This document shows, one piece after another, positions 33,159-45,481 of a DNA stretch of 64,000 bases (the first letter of the stretch is position 1; each line of letters starts with the position of its first letter). A model generated the notes under the pieces. The model was not told the DNA's origin. It searched no databases and worked only from the letters and a program-made list of their open reading frames with translations. A program made the position numbers and the translations under genes. Source of the DNA: Gaertneriomyces semiglobifer (lineage: Eukaryota > Chytridiomycota > Chytridiomycetes > Spizellomycetales > Spizellomycetaceae). The stretch spans positions 372,001-436,000 of the forward strand of contig JAHLKF010000008.1 of NCBI GenBank assembly GCA_025558075.1, read 5' to 3'.

Positions 33159-34531
33159 CGTGTCTTATATAAAATAACACGGTTTGCGATGAAGGTAGGA
33201 GGGATGGACTCGGGGAAGGAAGGATGGGCAGTATATGGGGGTAGCAGTAGATGATTGGGGAAAGGCTGGTAGCGTGCCCCCATAAGAGGTGGCATTTAAA
33301 TAACTGGCTTTCAAGTGCGGAGCCACATTCATCACGTAAGCACGTTCGAGAATGAAGAGCTCCGAGAATAACTTGGCCAAAAGACTGATTTCTATTTTGG
33401 TTCTGTCTCATGTTGTTGGTTACTTGACCCACACACTATCACATATGTTCTCGGTCTTAACTGGTTTGTGTTGCCAATCCTGGCGTCGCATCGTTTAATC
33501 CGGGACCTGCACAATCTGTTAATCAGTGCCAGGCTTTCATTCACGCGAAGGATGTCAACCTGATGGTGACGAACGCGACAGGTTGCTGCATCTCCGGCGC
33601 CAGACAGAGCGTAACCGGAGTTGGCACCGCCGATGCATTACGTGCGATCTAACCATCGTAATCACATCAACACTGGCTATCACAGTATTCAGTGGCGTTA
33701 CTAGCCTGATGTTGTCGCTGGCTGCAAGCCTCGCTGGGCTGTTCGAAGTGCAGTTCAAAATTGATTATGGTGAAACTACAGCTGATATCAGCATTATTCA
33801 CCAACTTCACCAACGCATGGTATCGGTCACGTCGCTAAGAACGACTTCAAAAAAAGTTGCAGAGGAGAAATGCCTGTGCAGCGAGACTCGAACACGCGGG
33901 GCCAAACTCCAAACTCGAAACACAGTTACCCTAAGCTACCAACGTCTAGCATATGAATCATCTAGCAAGTTTGGTGAGGGAGCTTGGCGAATTCATGTAA
34001 AGATGAATTCTCCATTATACCTCATGGCAATAACAGTGATTAGCACTAGCATAGGTGGAATGGCTGGTCGAAACCGTTGACGCGCTTGCTGTTTGATTAC
34101 ATCATCCGAATATCGGACAAAACCCTACCCCCAACACGTTCCGCCCGCGTCGTCGTCGTCCCGTCACTTTTACTTCGGATTGAAGTAGTTCTCACCACCC
34201 GTATTTCATCACCCATCACCACCATCGCCGGGAGCTTGTTGCGAACCAGGACGAACCGGACGGTACTCCTCTCACGAGAAGGAAAAATACAGACCTGCGA
34301 GTCGCCGTGAAATCGCAACGGACGACTTTATTGCGAGACGCATCTCCAAAACTCCCAACAGTCTACTCGCCGTCGCCACACCGTCCGTGTCCTTCAGAAC
34401 TGCCGATTGGTTTTGGACGCTTCCCAGGCCTCGTTGTCTCTCGTTGACGCGGCGTGGAACGTATCATATAGCATATGGAATGCGTACTGGAGGGAGCTGA
34501 ACGAGCAGCCACAAAGAACGGACCCGCGAAA
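33159..34531. other. intergenic with a tRNA-like Pol III element
   Basis: A plus ORF at 33526-34080 (184 codons, basic and unrecognised) has no supporting feature. On the minus strand 33866-33946 holds an A-box-like TAGCTTAGGG, a B-box-like GTTCGAGTCTC, and a seven-T run about 30 bases beyond. The acceptor stem does not pair. The right part is the 5' flank of the homeobox gene. Confidence 0.35.
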
Positions 34532-36651
34532 TGTATCTGGTGGTACGTAGAGATCTGCTGGCATTGTGATGCTCTTATCTGATTGCTGGCTGCTTTCAGG
34601 GCCTGCCGCTTGACGCGGCGGAGAAGCAGCTAAAGAGGTCTAAAAAAGAGGACATTGAGTGGATCAGCGAAGACCCTACTCACAACGGCGTCAAGCGACG
34701 CAAACGAACTAGCAGAGATGCGGCCATTATTTTAGAAAGCCATTACGCAAAGTGTCCTTTGCCCAGCAAAGTAGAAAGAGCAACATTAGCTAAAACCCTT
34801 GGATGGACCGAGCGACAGATTCAAGTGTGGTTTCAAAATAAACGCCAGAAGGAGAAACAAAGACGAAACAAGCAAGAACACAAGTTGGAAACAAAAGCTG
34901 TCCCACTCCATTCTTCCAGCTTAGAAAATCGTGTTAACACGTCAACAAGCAAAGAGCCTTCTCAAGTGATATCTAAGTCACCTGCTCGCAAACCCTCTTC
35001 GACGGTGAACGCAACCACATCAGAACTTAAAGAAAACCTAACGACTAGTGAACGAAAGGACTCCTCATTGTCTACCCCAACAACTCCCGCTCCCGGTTGC
35101 AAACCACTGATTGCTCTGCCATCATTAAGGAATTCGCTTCCCACCCATATACCATATGTTATTTGCCCATTTCCAGGTCCCGGCCTGCAATCGCAAACTC
35201 CAGTACTTCTATCAACAGCAAGCACCATTCAGCCGGCTACCGTTAACGGGACACCTAGTACCGCACCTTTAGGAGATAATACTCGACCACCCCCGTCCTC
35301 GCAAACAGCAGGTGCTGCTGCACCACCCATCAACCTCCCGACACTCACAGGCCTTGGCTCAGCGATGACAACGGCGAATGGCATATATTTACTTCCCGCA
35401 AATAGCATAATTGTGAGCCATGAAGATGTGATGAACGCTTTGAAAAACGGTATCAGCGCAACGGCATCTGCGCTGATGGCTGCAAGAAACGCAAGCAGTC
35501 AAGCTCCTTTGAAGAAGCATGCACCCACCACGGCTACGGCCCCGTCTGAAGTCAGTGAGCCGGCTGATACTAAACTTAATACTGGAGGCAAGACAGCACA
35601 AACGCCGTCAAGGCCTGTGTTGAAGGAGAATAACGTACTCAGTAATGCCGCCGCCGAGGATAGGTCGCGTCGACTTTCCCTCGCGGCGGCAGCGACGAAA
35701 ACTGCAAGTCTCAAACGTGCGCGAAGTGACGAGAATGCCAGCTGTGCACCTGCGAGCAAGAAGAGCCGTTCTCCTTCATCCAGTCCGATATGCAAGCAGA
35801 GTTACACTGTACCTGAACATAAACATGCCCCGAGCGCGAATGCCACAATTGAAACACCTATTGGGGACGAGGGTATTGAGCCTAAGAGCCATTGCTCCGA
35901 ACCGGTGCCGCCGGAGCCGCATGAGGAATTGATTGAATTGGACTTTTTACCCGACATTGAGCTTCCAGTTGATCCCATGAAAAGCGGTCTAGGGCGACCG
36001 AAGCAAGTGCAAGACGCTAATGCAGAACTTGAAATTGGCCAGGGTATCATGGCGACTCCGACAGATACTCTTGATCTTTTCAGTGATATTCATCTGGATC
36101 TTAATACGGAGGCGATAGATCAATTTGTGTGCGGTGCAGACCATCTGTCCTCGGACCCCGTCTTTGATGCTTTCGATGACCTCGCCCTTCTTTTCTCTGA
36201 TAATGGACCCAACGACTTGCTGAATGATGAGATTTTGCCGACGTCTGTATCTGACGCTTTACATTCCCTAGCTGATGTCGACCTCCCTGGCCACGACCCG
36301 TTTGCTTTTGAAGGGCGCGTTGCATTCAACAATGACATTGCAATGTCAGATCCGACGTTAGCGCTGCCGTCAATGGATATTGGAGTCTCATCTTGTGCAG
36401 ATATTCCGTCCTCGCCGCTGGAACTGCGCCGCAACACCATTTTCAATGATGATCTGTTAGACTGGGACTGGACAACTCTAGGATCTACCGCTGACCCATC
36501 GCCAGTCTCAATGGATAATGTACCGTCATCGCCACCGTTGCAATCTACCTCGCCTGTTCTAAAAGTCACCGAAGACGATGGGATCAACCTTAACGGTACG
36601 CAACAGATGAATGATCTGTCAGCCTTCGACGACATTTTGAATCTTTTATAA
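34532..36651 (+). CDS. Homeodomain transcription factor
   Basis: About 687 aa. The homeodomain sits near the N-terminus: VKRRKRTSRDAAIILESHYA (arm and helix 1), ERATLAKTLGWTERQ (helix 2) and the recognition helix IQVWFQNKRQKEKQRRNK with the invariant WFQN. The remainder is long, serine/threonine/alanine-rich and probably disordered. An acidic, hydrophobic C-terminal part (LDLFSDIHLDLNTEAIDQFV, ending FDDILNLL) could be an activation domain. The start is inferred. Only a four-codon first exon (ATG at 34532, MYLV, donor GTACGT) splices in phase to the exon beginning at 34600; the longer upstream ATG frame does not. No close family assignment is made. Confidence 0.88.
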
Positions 36652-36943
36652 CCGGCACCAAATGTATAAGTATCGAGAGAGAAAGCGCATGCAGAAAAAG
36701 CATCATGTAAATAAGAGATAAGAAGTATTCACATATTAATCTGTTCGACCATGACGACCGCAAAAGGGCAATGATTGAAACTCAAGCACGGCAGTTATAG
36801 AGATGCACATGTTGGAGCCGTTGCTGAATTCAGTCATCCCGTCACCCCGATCTATCCCGTTCCTTGCTGGGATTCTTCCCGTAATTTGTAGCAGTATTAC
36901 TTGGCCGGAAAAGGTGTCGCACATCTCCCAGCCGTCTTCCCAT

Positions 36944-38367
36944 CTATACAATGGCGACTTTCTCGCTGATTAATACCATCGTTTCGTCACGTGCGAGGGT
37001 GCCGCTCGATCTATGTGCGCTGACGTTGGCCAGCTTACGCTGGTTAGCTCGACGACGGAATCGTCTTCTCCGTACGTGGGCAAAAAATAACAGTAAAAGG
37101 ACGGCTAACGTTGTAATAGGAATCACCATCGTAAATGGTGAGGTAGGTTCCGGAGTCGATTGCACTGACGGGGTTGTGGATGGTGTGGTTGTGCCTTCGT
37201 TAAGTGTGTCGGACGTGGATGGAATTGAAGGTCCCGCAACTTCCGGAGAATTCTCATCTTTGGTTTCTGTCCCAAAAATGGGGATAGCCTTGACGATATT
37301 GCCCAACACTTTAAATACCCTAGCGTCGCCTTGATGCCAGCTGCTAGCACCCCAGTGCGTGAATAACGGTGTGGTGACTCTGCCACTGAGGCGATTGTTT
37401 TCTCCGCCGAGCACTTTGAGATCTTGTCGATCGCTGGCAATCGCGTGATGTGAGGAGACGTACATGCAACCAGTTGAGAACATAACGGTGGGATATGATG
37501 AAATGAACCACCGATTGAACAGCTGGAGGTTTTGAATCAATTGCTCAATGAAGGGATGAGCAGGGGCCGTCATCATGAAGCCGTTAGAGATTCCGACCGG
37601 ATGTGCAGCTGGAGCGACAAAAGGAAATCTGTAATGGCATGTTAGAGTTTCCACTCAAGAAAACAGATGACACACGCCACTGGGACTCACTTTCTAAACG
37701 CATCCAGCGGTCGCCTGCACTGCAAGTCCATATCCAGATATGTTCCGCCATAGGTATAGAGAACCAGATATCGTAACGAATCAGCTTTTTGAATGGGATA
37801 TTTGTAACTTTGCCACGTCTCCAGAAACCAGCCGTGCTCTTTGCGAATAAAATCCACAGCACGCTGATCGTCCCAGTACATAAAGGTCCAATCAGGATGC
37901 AACTGCATACATGCTTCTCGTGCAGCAACCCACGTCTCTGGAACTTCAGTCTTCATGTTAATGACGATGTGGTGGATGATAGGTGGTATAATCATATCTT
38001 CTTTTCTCGTGACAGGGCCCCAGGCCAACATCTTTTCAGTTTCAGCAATAAACTGTACTGCTTTTTCATACTCCTCCGTCGCGACAGGGTTGGTAGTATT
38101 CCCTTCCTTTTCAACACGCTTCACAATAGACCGAGCGTTCCCCAGTGCTGTGAAATCAACTTCTGGCGGCAGAGGGACATCTTGAAGATCCAAAGAGAAC
38201 CCGTCATCTCCAGATCCCACAAAGTTCGTGGATCTCAAATTCCACGTTATGAAGCAGTGCACAACGATGACGAAGCAGTACAGCCATTTGTGAAAGAACA
38301 GCACCACTGTGACCGTGACTGCGATCACATAGGATTTAAGCCGTCTTGGTGGCGCGGTCACCCGCAT
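36944..38367 (-). CDS. GT32 mannosyltransferase, inositol-phosphorylceramide (SUR1/CSH1/OCH1-like) type
   Basis: About 453 aa from two exons, 37691-38367 and 36944-37628. A basic N-terminus leads into a membrane anchor (YVIAVTVTVVLFFHKWLYCF). IPPIIHHIVINMKTEVPETW is the GT32 entry motif. The catalytic DxD block is LRYLVLYTYGGTYLDMDLQC, followed by RRPLDAFRK. Exon 2 carries HPVGISNGFMMTAPAHPF and YPTVMFSTGCMYVS, which match SUR1/CSH1-type enzymes. A second hydrophobic segment near the C-terminus (TTLAVLLLLFFAHVRRRRFR) follows a Thr/Ser/Pro-rich stalk. The likely activity is mannose transfer in Golgi sphingolipid or glycan synthesis; which of the two is an inference. Confidence 0.87.
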
Positions 38368-39749
38368 ATCTATTGCAAAGGGTGATATATGCCAGCCGGC
38401 GCCTCGTCAGAACAAACACTCGGTGCGAATCTGCTAAGTGAATCATAATGTTAGTGGTCAACTCCTGTGAAAAAATAATATAGGAATGGCACAAGTGGTC
38501 GCGGGCACTTACGCGTTGAAAGGATCTAGATTGATACGTGCCAGGTTCGCCGTTGTTTAGATAGACACAGGGTATATCTACTAGCAAGAGGAGACCATAA
38601 AGGAGGTTATCGAAGTTGCAGGTTGGCTGGGTGAGCGGAATAGGTATATCTGGAGAAAAGGTCCTATTCACCAAGTCGAGCGGAGGTTAAAGTCCGTTAC
38701 GTAGGACGATCGTTGACCGGCTCGGGACCTCGCGCGTTTCGTGAGTTATATTTTCAGGCACCTATGAAAGCAAGCAGAAAGCATATAATGAGTAACCGGG
38801 CCAACGCTGGGCAGAGACGCGCTACTTGGGGGTCCATAACGGCCGACCTAAGAATAGCATCGAACACTGCCATGCCAAGAACTTTGGCTCTTCACATGCA
38901 GAACACTTTACCTGGATCCTGTTGTTGATGGGATAGGGCAACTTTTAAAGACTTGGCTTGGGCGTAGTAGCAGTCCACTTGGTTTCAACTAATGTGTGTG
39001 AATCCAGGATGTCTGATGCCAATTAATGCGTGGGAGCGACTGATCTCCAGTGTAGTAGAATCTCAAACAGATGGGAATAGAGACAGAGGCAGAAGCAGAA
39101 ACGGTCGATGGTAGGAAGAGTATGCTGGTCGATGCCAAGTGGGGAGGCTGCGGTCAGTGCAGCCGTAGTCTTGCTAAAATGACGGGGGGCTGTCGCGCCA
39201 CGCCCGACTCAACACACGGTCGCTTTTTTGGAGCGTGGTTTTAAGAGATCACTTGGCGAATACCCACAGTCTGCTGCGGACTCATTTATATCTGGAATAA
39301 GGACGACAATGCTGCAACCTCGCTAACGAACAACAACCCTTTCGTTGGCGAACTTTCTGCCGCTTGTTTACAAGATAAGAAGAAAGCCGCTTCTGCCAGA
39401 ATTCTCACTCCAAGTCTCCTCCAGCCGCTGCCCGAAATCCGCTGAAAAAAACAAAGTCAAAAATGAGCTCCGTTGCCTAGCGGGTTAGGGTTCGCAACGG
39501 CCGCGTCGCGTCATTTAGACCCGTAGAACAAATCCATTCTCTAAATGGATTTTTGGGAACGGTAACACACACGCATGGATGCATCCGATTTGGGCTGGGA
39601 ACATCACCCAAGAAGTGACAATCTACAACAACAAGTCCGCAATGTTGTGGTGTTTCTTACAACTATCTGTTGCTGATGCGTGGCGAAAAGATTACAGAAA
39701 TTATCACAGCTCAAGCGGTAGCCACCTTATTGAGGCGGCGGTCAACACT
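38368..39749. other. intergenic, no gene seen
   Basis: Contains the GT32 5' flank. Small stem-loops are present: CCGTTGC...GCAACGG near 39467-39500, and AAATCCATT-CTCTA-AATGGATTT at 39530-39552. ORFs here are short, and those at 39579-39986 are antisense to the MSH5 3' end. Confidence 0.45.
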
Positions 39750-42700
39750 TCAACTAGACACTGTCCTTGCAAGCTCCCAAAGCGGCGCCAGCGAGTCATT
39801 TGCACAATCAAGTGTCATAAAAAATTTGACCACGTTCTGGGCACCCAGATCCCGCTGCTTATCCTCAGCTGTTTGCGGAACACTGATTTTCTCACCGCGA
39901 GCGAGCTGGTCTGCCGCTGTTTGGGCTGGCGGGCGCCAAGTTTTCAAATGTTAATAGGGAATTTCTCGACTGCCAAGAAGGAATGAAACTACCTGTTTGC
40001 AAGATTTGCTCCGGCATGCCGGCAAGTGCAGCGCATTTGACACCCCACGATGATGTAGCTCGCCCTGGCTTAATTCTTCATACCATGAAACAGATGTTGG
40101 TATTCCGGCACGTCGCAGATCGCAGACCATACCAGACACTTTGACTCTCACCTATACAGATACGTGAGGCCTTGTTCTCCGTGAGTCTCGATGATCTCGG
40201 TCGTGTACTCTTTCAACATTGTTGGCGGAGCCCGTAGCAGTTCAAAATTGAAGATTTCTAGACCATTCGACGAACGATATATGTATGAACTTCCTTCCAG
40301 GCCGTGGGATATTCTCACTCACCGTGAAAATGCGTGGCCGACACCAATCGCGGACACTCCACACCTCGGGAGAAGAATTCCTCCAAAACTGCGCAAAATA
40401 AACTGACCCCGTCTGTCGCATCAGTACCTTTGCCAAACTCATCCAATACCACAAGCGACCGCCTCGTCGAGTTGCGAATGGCCAGGCCGACCTGATTGAG
40501 ATCGGTCATGAACGTACTCTGCATCTTGGAGACCGTCTCTCGCGTATGCACTCGCGTTAGGATCTTGTCGGCAATCCCGATGAGTGCGGATTCGGCTGGC
40601 ACAAAGCTTCCGATTTGTGCCATATAGGTGATAAGTGCAATCTGCTTGAGATACACGGATTTACCGGAAAAATTGGCCCCGGTGAGCAACATCATGCGCG
40701 GAGCCTCCTCGCCATCTCCGAGCATGGTGTCGTTGGCAATGAATATGTCAGCGCAAAGTTCGTGTAAAGGATGTCTCCCCTGTTTGATTTCCAGCACCGG
40801 CTCTTCAGTCATACGTGGTCGCACGTAGTTGTGCTTTTTAGCTGCGTCTGCCAGTGACAAGATGCTGTTGGTAACATCACTCAGTAAGTAAAGATCCCAA
40901 GTCCCACGCTGGTATCATATCTTACCAGTCCAATTCGGCAGTCACGCCAGCGGATACGTCAAGGGCCTCGCTGAAGGTCAGAATTGTCTCTTGCAGCTTC
41001 TGCATGATCTCAATTTCTCGGTCTGGTGGACCTTATCAGCAAAAGTTTCTCACCCATAACCGAGCTTTATGATATGTACCTACTATCATCGAGTGAATGT
41101 CTCCAATGGTCTCGTCTAGTTCTGGGAGCTCGTCTCAGCGATAGATCAGGAAGCGAGAACAACTACAGTTGGCATACCAAACATTCTTTCACTATGAATC
41201 GTTTCTTTAGTAACGTTCTTCGGTGGCATGCGACACCAGCGACCTCGGACATACCTTTTGTAGTACACCGTGCTGGCGGTGCAAAACTGCCATAAACAAA
41301 AACGTGAACCATGGACTCATACCCACCATCGGCACCAAACAACACAACTCTACCTGAAAATAAAGCCCTTCTACTTCAAAGTCTTCTTGCTCACGCATTC
41401 CCGTCTTCAACGGAATCGTAATGAGGTAGCCAAGCTGGAGCAGTTGATATCGTTGGTCACGCATCTCACGCACATAGGAACTGACAGAAAACCTTGCATA
41501 CCTGAGGGAAATAAATAACATTTATCTGATTCGCAAACTCGGACGGAATGGTAGTGCTTATCTCTGCTGCCACCTCAGACTACAGCGGTAACGTTAGGGA
41601 GTATTGGAATTGCTCCTAGTTTCTTTCACCACATACCAATAAACTATCCAAGCCATGGTAGGTACGTTTTAGTTCATCCAAGTCTTGGTCGACACCAGCT
41701 TTCACAACGAAACGTTGTTCATCCAGCGAGGTGTCAAAGTCAATCTACCGTCAGAAGGATGATAAACAATGACAGTTCTCAGAAATATGCTTCGATTGTG
41801 ACCCACCACATTGTTGATGCATGACCCAACATCTTTTAAGATACTGATAATAAACGTTTCGTTTATCTGTGGACCGAATGGTGCAGAAATTTGAGTAATG
41901 AGTGTATGGGTCAATATAGAGACGACCGTACTTTGTGCACAACGGCTATTCGCTGTGCCTCCTCCAATTCGGAAAGAAGAGATCTGATTTTGAGAGCGTT
42001 GTAAGAGAACTACCAACAAAGGGGTCAGTCGGTGCCACCGCATGACAAGCACAGAACCTGCATTGTTGCATGCTGACCTTAAGTAAACATTGCCATTCCT
42101 GTACGGAGGCCTGAGTCCGTATCTTGCGTAGGATTTTCTAACATGGCCAGTTTAGATTGAATAATGCATTCAGTAGCCATGTGCTCCTCAACAAACCGGA
42201 ATGTTTTTTATGTGTCTCAGGCACAAACGAAGCTGATCAGTCACATTCCAGACGTCTGGCCGCAAGAAGAACGCGATTGCATCATGTCGTTGTTGAATAA
42301 CCTCGATGTCCATCGACGGCCGGAGGAACCATAGTCTCAACAGCGATCTGCCGAGTGGCGTTTTCGTGTTGTTCAAAATACCTACAAGCCACCATAAGCA
42401 CAAATTTGCTCATGAAGATGCCACGACCTCCTGAACGAACCGAAGAGCGACAGTCCCTCCTTCCGTCCTTTCGTGTAGAGGTGCATGTTTGGATGTGCGT
42501 CATCTTGGAATATCTGAAGAGACCTGTGTGGGATACGAGCATGAATAATCTGCAGTGCCACGCGTAGCAAATCCAACCCAACTTTCCCACCATAAACAGT
42601 CCACATTGACGTGCATGAATTGGTCCCTAGAAGCCAGTTTGAATTCAACGGCAGATATGACGCTATGACCTAGGAAACTTACAATTTAAATTGCTCAATA

Positions 42701-44891
42701 TCCTCTACCTCCATTCGATGTCCGCCGCTTTCCATGATTGCTCCAGTCAATCTCGCCTTGCCAATGTAGTCCAGCAGCGCACCAGCGCAGCCGACCTTTA
42801 CGCGCGCTCAGTGATTGATATATAGTATAGGTGTTGCCGTTACGAGGACGCTCACCATCTCTCGACAGTTCAATGAAACAATACTCTCGGCTAGGAGGGA
42901 CAACCTTGTTTTGCGCCCTAGAGATCTTTGTCCGGTGTTCTCAGGTTCCCCTTGGTCGGATGGGAATGTTTGTTGTCCCAAAAGACGTAACGACAGCAGC
43001 TTGTTGCGCGCGTTCTGATACGCGAACTCCGTAGATGGCCGGGCTTGAACCTCGCATTCCGTTGATAAGCCATCTATATACTTAGTTTACAGATCTCCAA
43101 CTTCAACTGTCAACAAACTCGGTTTTCTTACCAGCACCGCTCAAAGCATCAATAAAATCGTCTTCGGATCTTGCGCTTGTCAATATGATGGCCGGGCAAA
43201 CTTGGAATTTCACTGGTTGCAAAGGTTATTCGTGAGAACAGATGCCGCACTCATCAGCCACACTTACAAAGCCGTATCAATTCATATTGGTTGTTTTCCT
43301 GCATGTCCTCCATGAGATATAACCGACCAGTCATGACACTGTAGTAAGCAGCTCCAACTTTCCCACTGCGATAAGCCACAGCGAGAATAACCTAGATAAA
43401 TATGAGATGGAGTGCTTTCATCTGAATGAAAGGCCATGCTTACCTCGTCATCAACCTCTGCAGATTGTTCCCGCGACCTAGTCGGACACAGCTGGCTGTT
43501 CATGCTATTTGCGTCAAAGTCTTGTTCGAAGCGAACGCGACGATTTCCTCCTGCAGTCGCATTCCCTCCAGGCAATGAAATGCCACGCTGGGGCGAAAGC
43601 GATAAATCATCTACCCTGTCGCCTAACGGCTTCAGTGTATCCCGTCATTAGTTGGTGAAGCGGTCAGTGGAGCTTCAGTTCAATAACTTCTAACCTCCGT
43701 TTCAAACATATTGCGGACCCGGGGTGATCCACTGATGTCGGCAGTGCGTCGCATTGATAACATCGATTGAGTAGACGGACTACGGGACATGCTATATGTG
43801 GAGGATTCCCTGTCTCCTGAGGAACGTTAGCGGGTTACCGACGTTTTGCCATTTCAACAAGACTCACTATTGGGCCTTCTATCTACGCGTCCACCTTCAG
43901 GTGCAGCTCCTTCGGCAGAAGATCGGCCGGGCGCACTATCTTTGCGACCCCCATATGTGGGCACTTGAGTACGCCGATGTCGCCGATAAATATCCGACGC
44001 TCCGTCATCATACTCGATGAAACCCTCGCCATCCGCAATCGGAACTATATTCTCCTTTTCTTCAACATCTTCTTCTTTCACGTCAACCTCCATATCCGTG
44101 TACTTTTGAGCGCGACGAGCAAGTGAATAAGCACTGTGTCCGCTGACACTTGTATCTAGTGTGATAGCATCATCGTCGTCATTATCAGGTTTAGAGGGGT
44201 CCAATATCGATGATAGGCGTGAAGCTTTGCGTGGTGTGCAAAAGAAGTCGGTGCCCTTCCGCTTCTGCATAAGTCGTCCCCGATTCACAGATGAGTGAGT
44301 AAGGTGTACATGAGTACCATCGGGAGGTCGACTTATGGCAGAACTACCTGCGTCGCTGGATCTTTCACTGGATTTCTTCCCGGCCGTCGAATTGGTTGTT
44401 GGGGCAACAGAAGATTCTAAGGTTGCCAGAACCGCCGAAAGCGAGTTTTTATTATGCCTGTTGTCGTCTGTTGCTGATCTCATTGGCTGATCGATGGTAT
44501 AACTGTGGTCTCCCTCGGCTGAGCCGTGCGTTCCACTCCCATCATCCGTTCCGTCCTGAAGTGCATGAACGGATTGTTCGTCTGACATTGAGCCAACCCG
44601 TGGTAATGCATCTTGATGTTGGATGTCTGAACGCATCGAAGCCGATAATGACGCAGAGTTCCAATCCGACATTCCACATGAATTCCATTGGCTTTCACCC
44701 ATCGGTGTCAGCAGTGGCGTAAGTGTGGCGCTTGATACATTATCTGTCTCCGTTGCAAGTTCGTTTCCGGAAGCATCGTAGTGAAGGCGTGCCTCCTGTT
44801 GTTTTGCAGCCGTTCCCATCAGGTGTGCCGTTCCGCTCAACAACATCTCATCCTCAGTGGAAGGACTCTGCATCGCCTGCTCGTCTTCCAT
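39750..44891 (-). CDS. MSH5: MutS homologue Msh5 with a long N-terminal extension
   Basis: A multi-exon gene read right to left. Early exons are 43868-44891, 43695-43816, 43444-43629 and one starting at 43391; the last are 40075-39993 and 39916-39750. The MSH5 core begins VILAVAYRSGKVGAAYYSVM. It continues through GILNNTKTPLGRSLLRLWFL and reaches the ATPase: Walker A LLTGANFSGKSVYLKQ, then GSFVPAESALIG, SKMQSTFMTDLNQV, and Walker B SLVVLDEFGKGTDATDG. The end (AALAGMPEQILQ, QLARGEKISV) fits the family. Msh5 pairs with Msh4 in meiotic crossover formation and lacks a mismatch-binding domain. About 444 mostly low-complexity codons precede the core. They splice in phase, but they could be a separate gene. 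Several middle exons (about 40900-43300) were not fixed base by base. Confidence 0.87.
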
Positions 44892-45481
44892 GTTCTTCTT
44901 GTTCTATGACCGCCACAGAGAGAGAGAGATGATGAAGGGGGAGGTATGTACTGTCAGTTGATTTTGTGTCGTGTTCGCGAGGCAAATCCAGTGGGAAAAT
45001 CGCGTTCTGCACACATATTTTCAATTTCCGCAAGTCCGGCGCAGAGCATTTGTGGATCTTGTGATACAATGTATGGAACCTTGCAATTGAACATAGTAGC
45101 GGTTCTTATGAAGTGCATGACAGTAAGCGGAACCTGCAGTGAATGTACATTACGGTAGGCTTTTGGGACTCATTGACTTGATTGTACTTGTCACCCCATC
45201 CATACTGACTTCCAATTCGGTGACGACAGTCTGAATGCTTTATGATTGACATAACCGCTCGTTCTTCGCATTGCCGTAGTAGTCTTGTTGGAAATGTACC
45301 GTCGTATGCATCGTGTAAACGAGTAGGTGAATGCTATCAAGGCTGTCGTGTGTAACAATCAGTGCACAGTCATGATGCGCTTTGGTCAAACACGCCCTGT
45401 TCTAATGCCGCAAAAAGAATTAGAACACTCGCAGGCAGTTGCAGCGTCCGCAGCAATTGAAGGATAACGAAGCGATTCGCG
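44892..45481. other. divergent promoter region
   Basis: Lies between the MSH5 start and the methyltransferase start. A short GA-rich run (GAGAGAGAGAG) is at 44918-44929. No gene is seen. Confidence 0.5.

Noticed and set aside
33526..34080. 184-codon plus-strand ORF
   Set aside because: Composition is irregular, it overlaps the tRNA-like element on the other strand, and no domain or promoter is evident.
36951..37334. 127-codon plus-strand ORF
   Set aside because: It is a shadow of the GT32 C-terminal exon on the minus strand.
39579..39986. 135-codon plus-strand ORF
   Set aside because: It overlaps the last conserved MSH5 exon on the opposite strand and has no features of its own.
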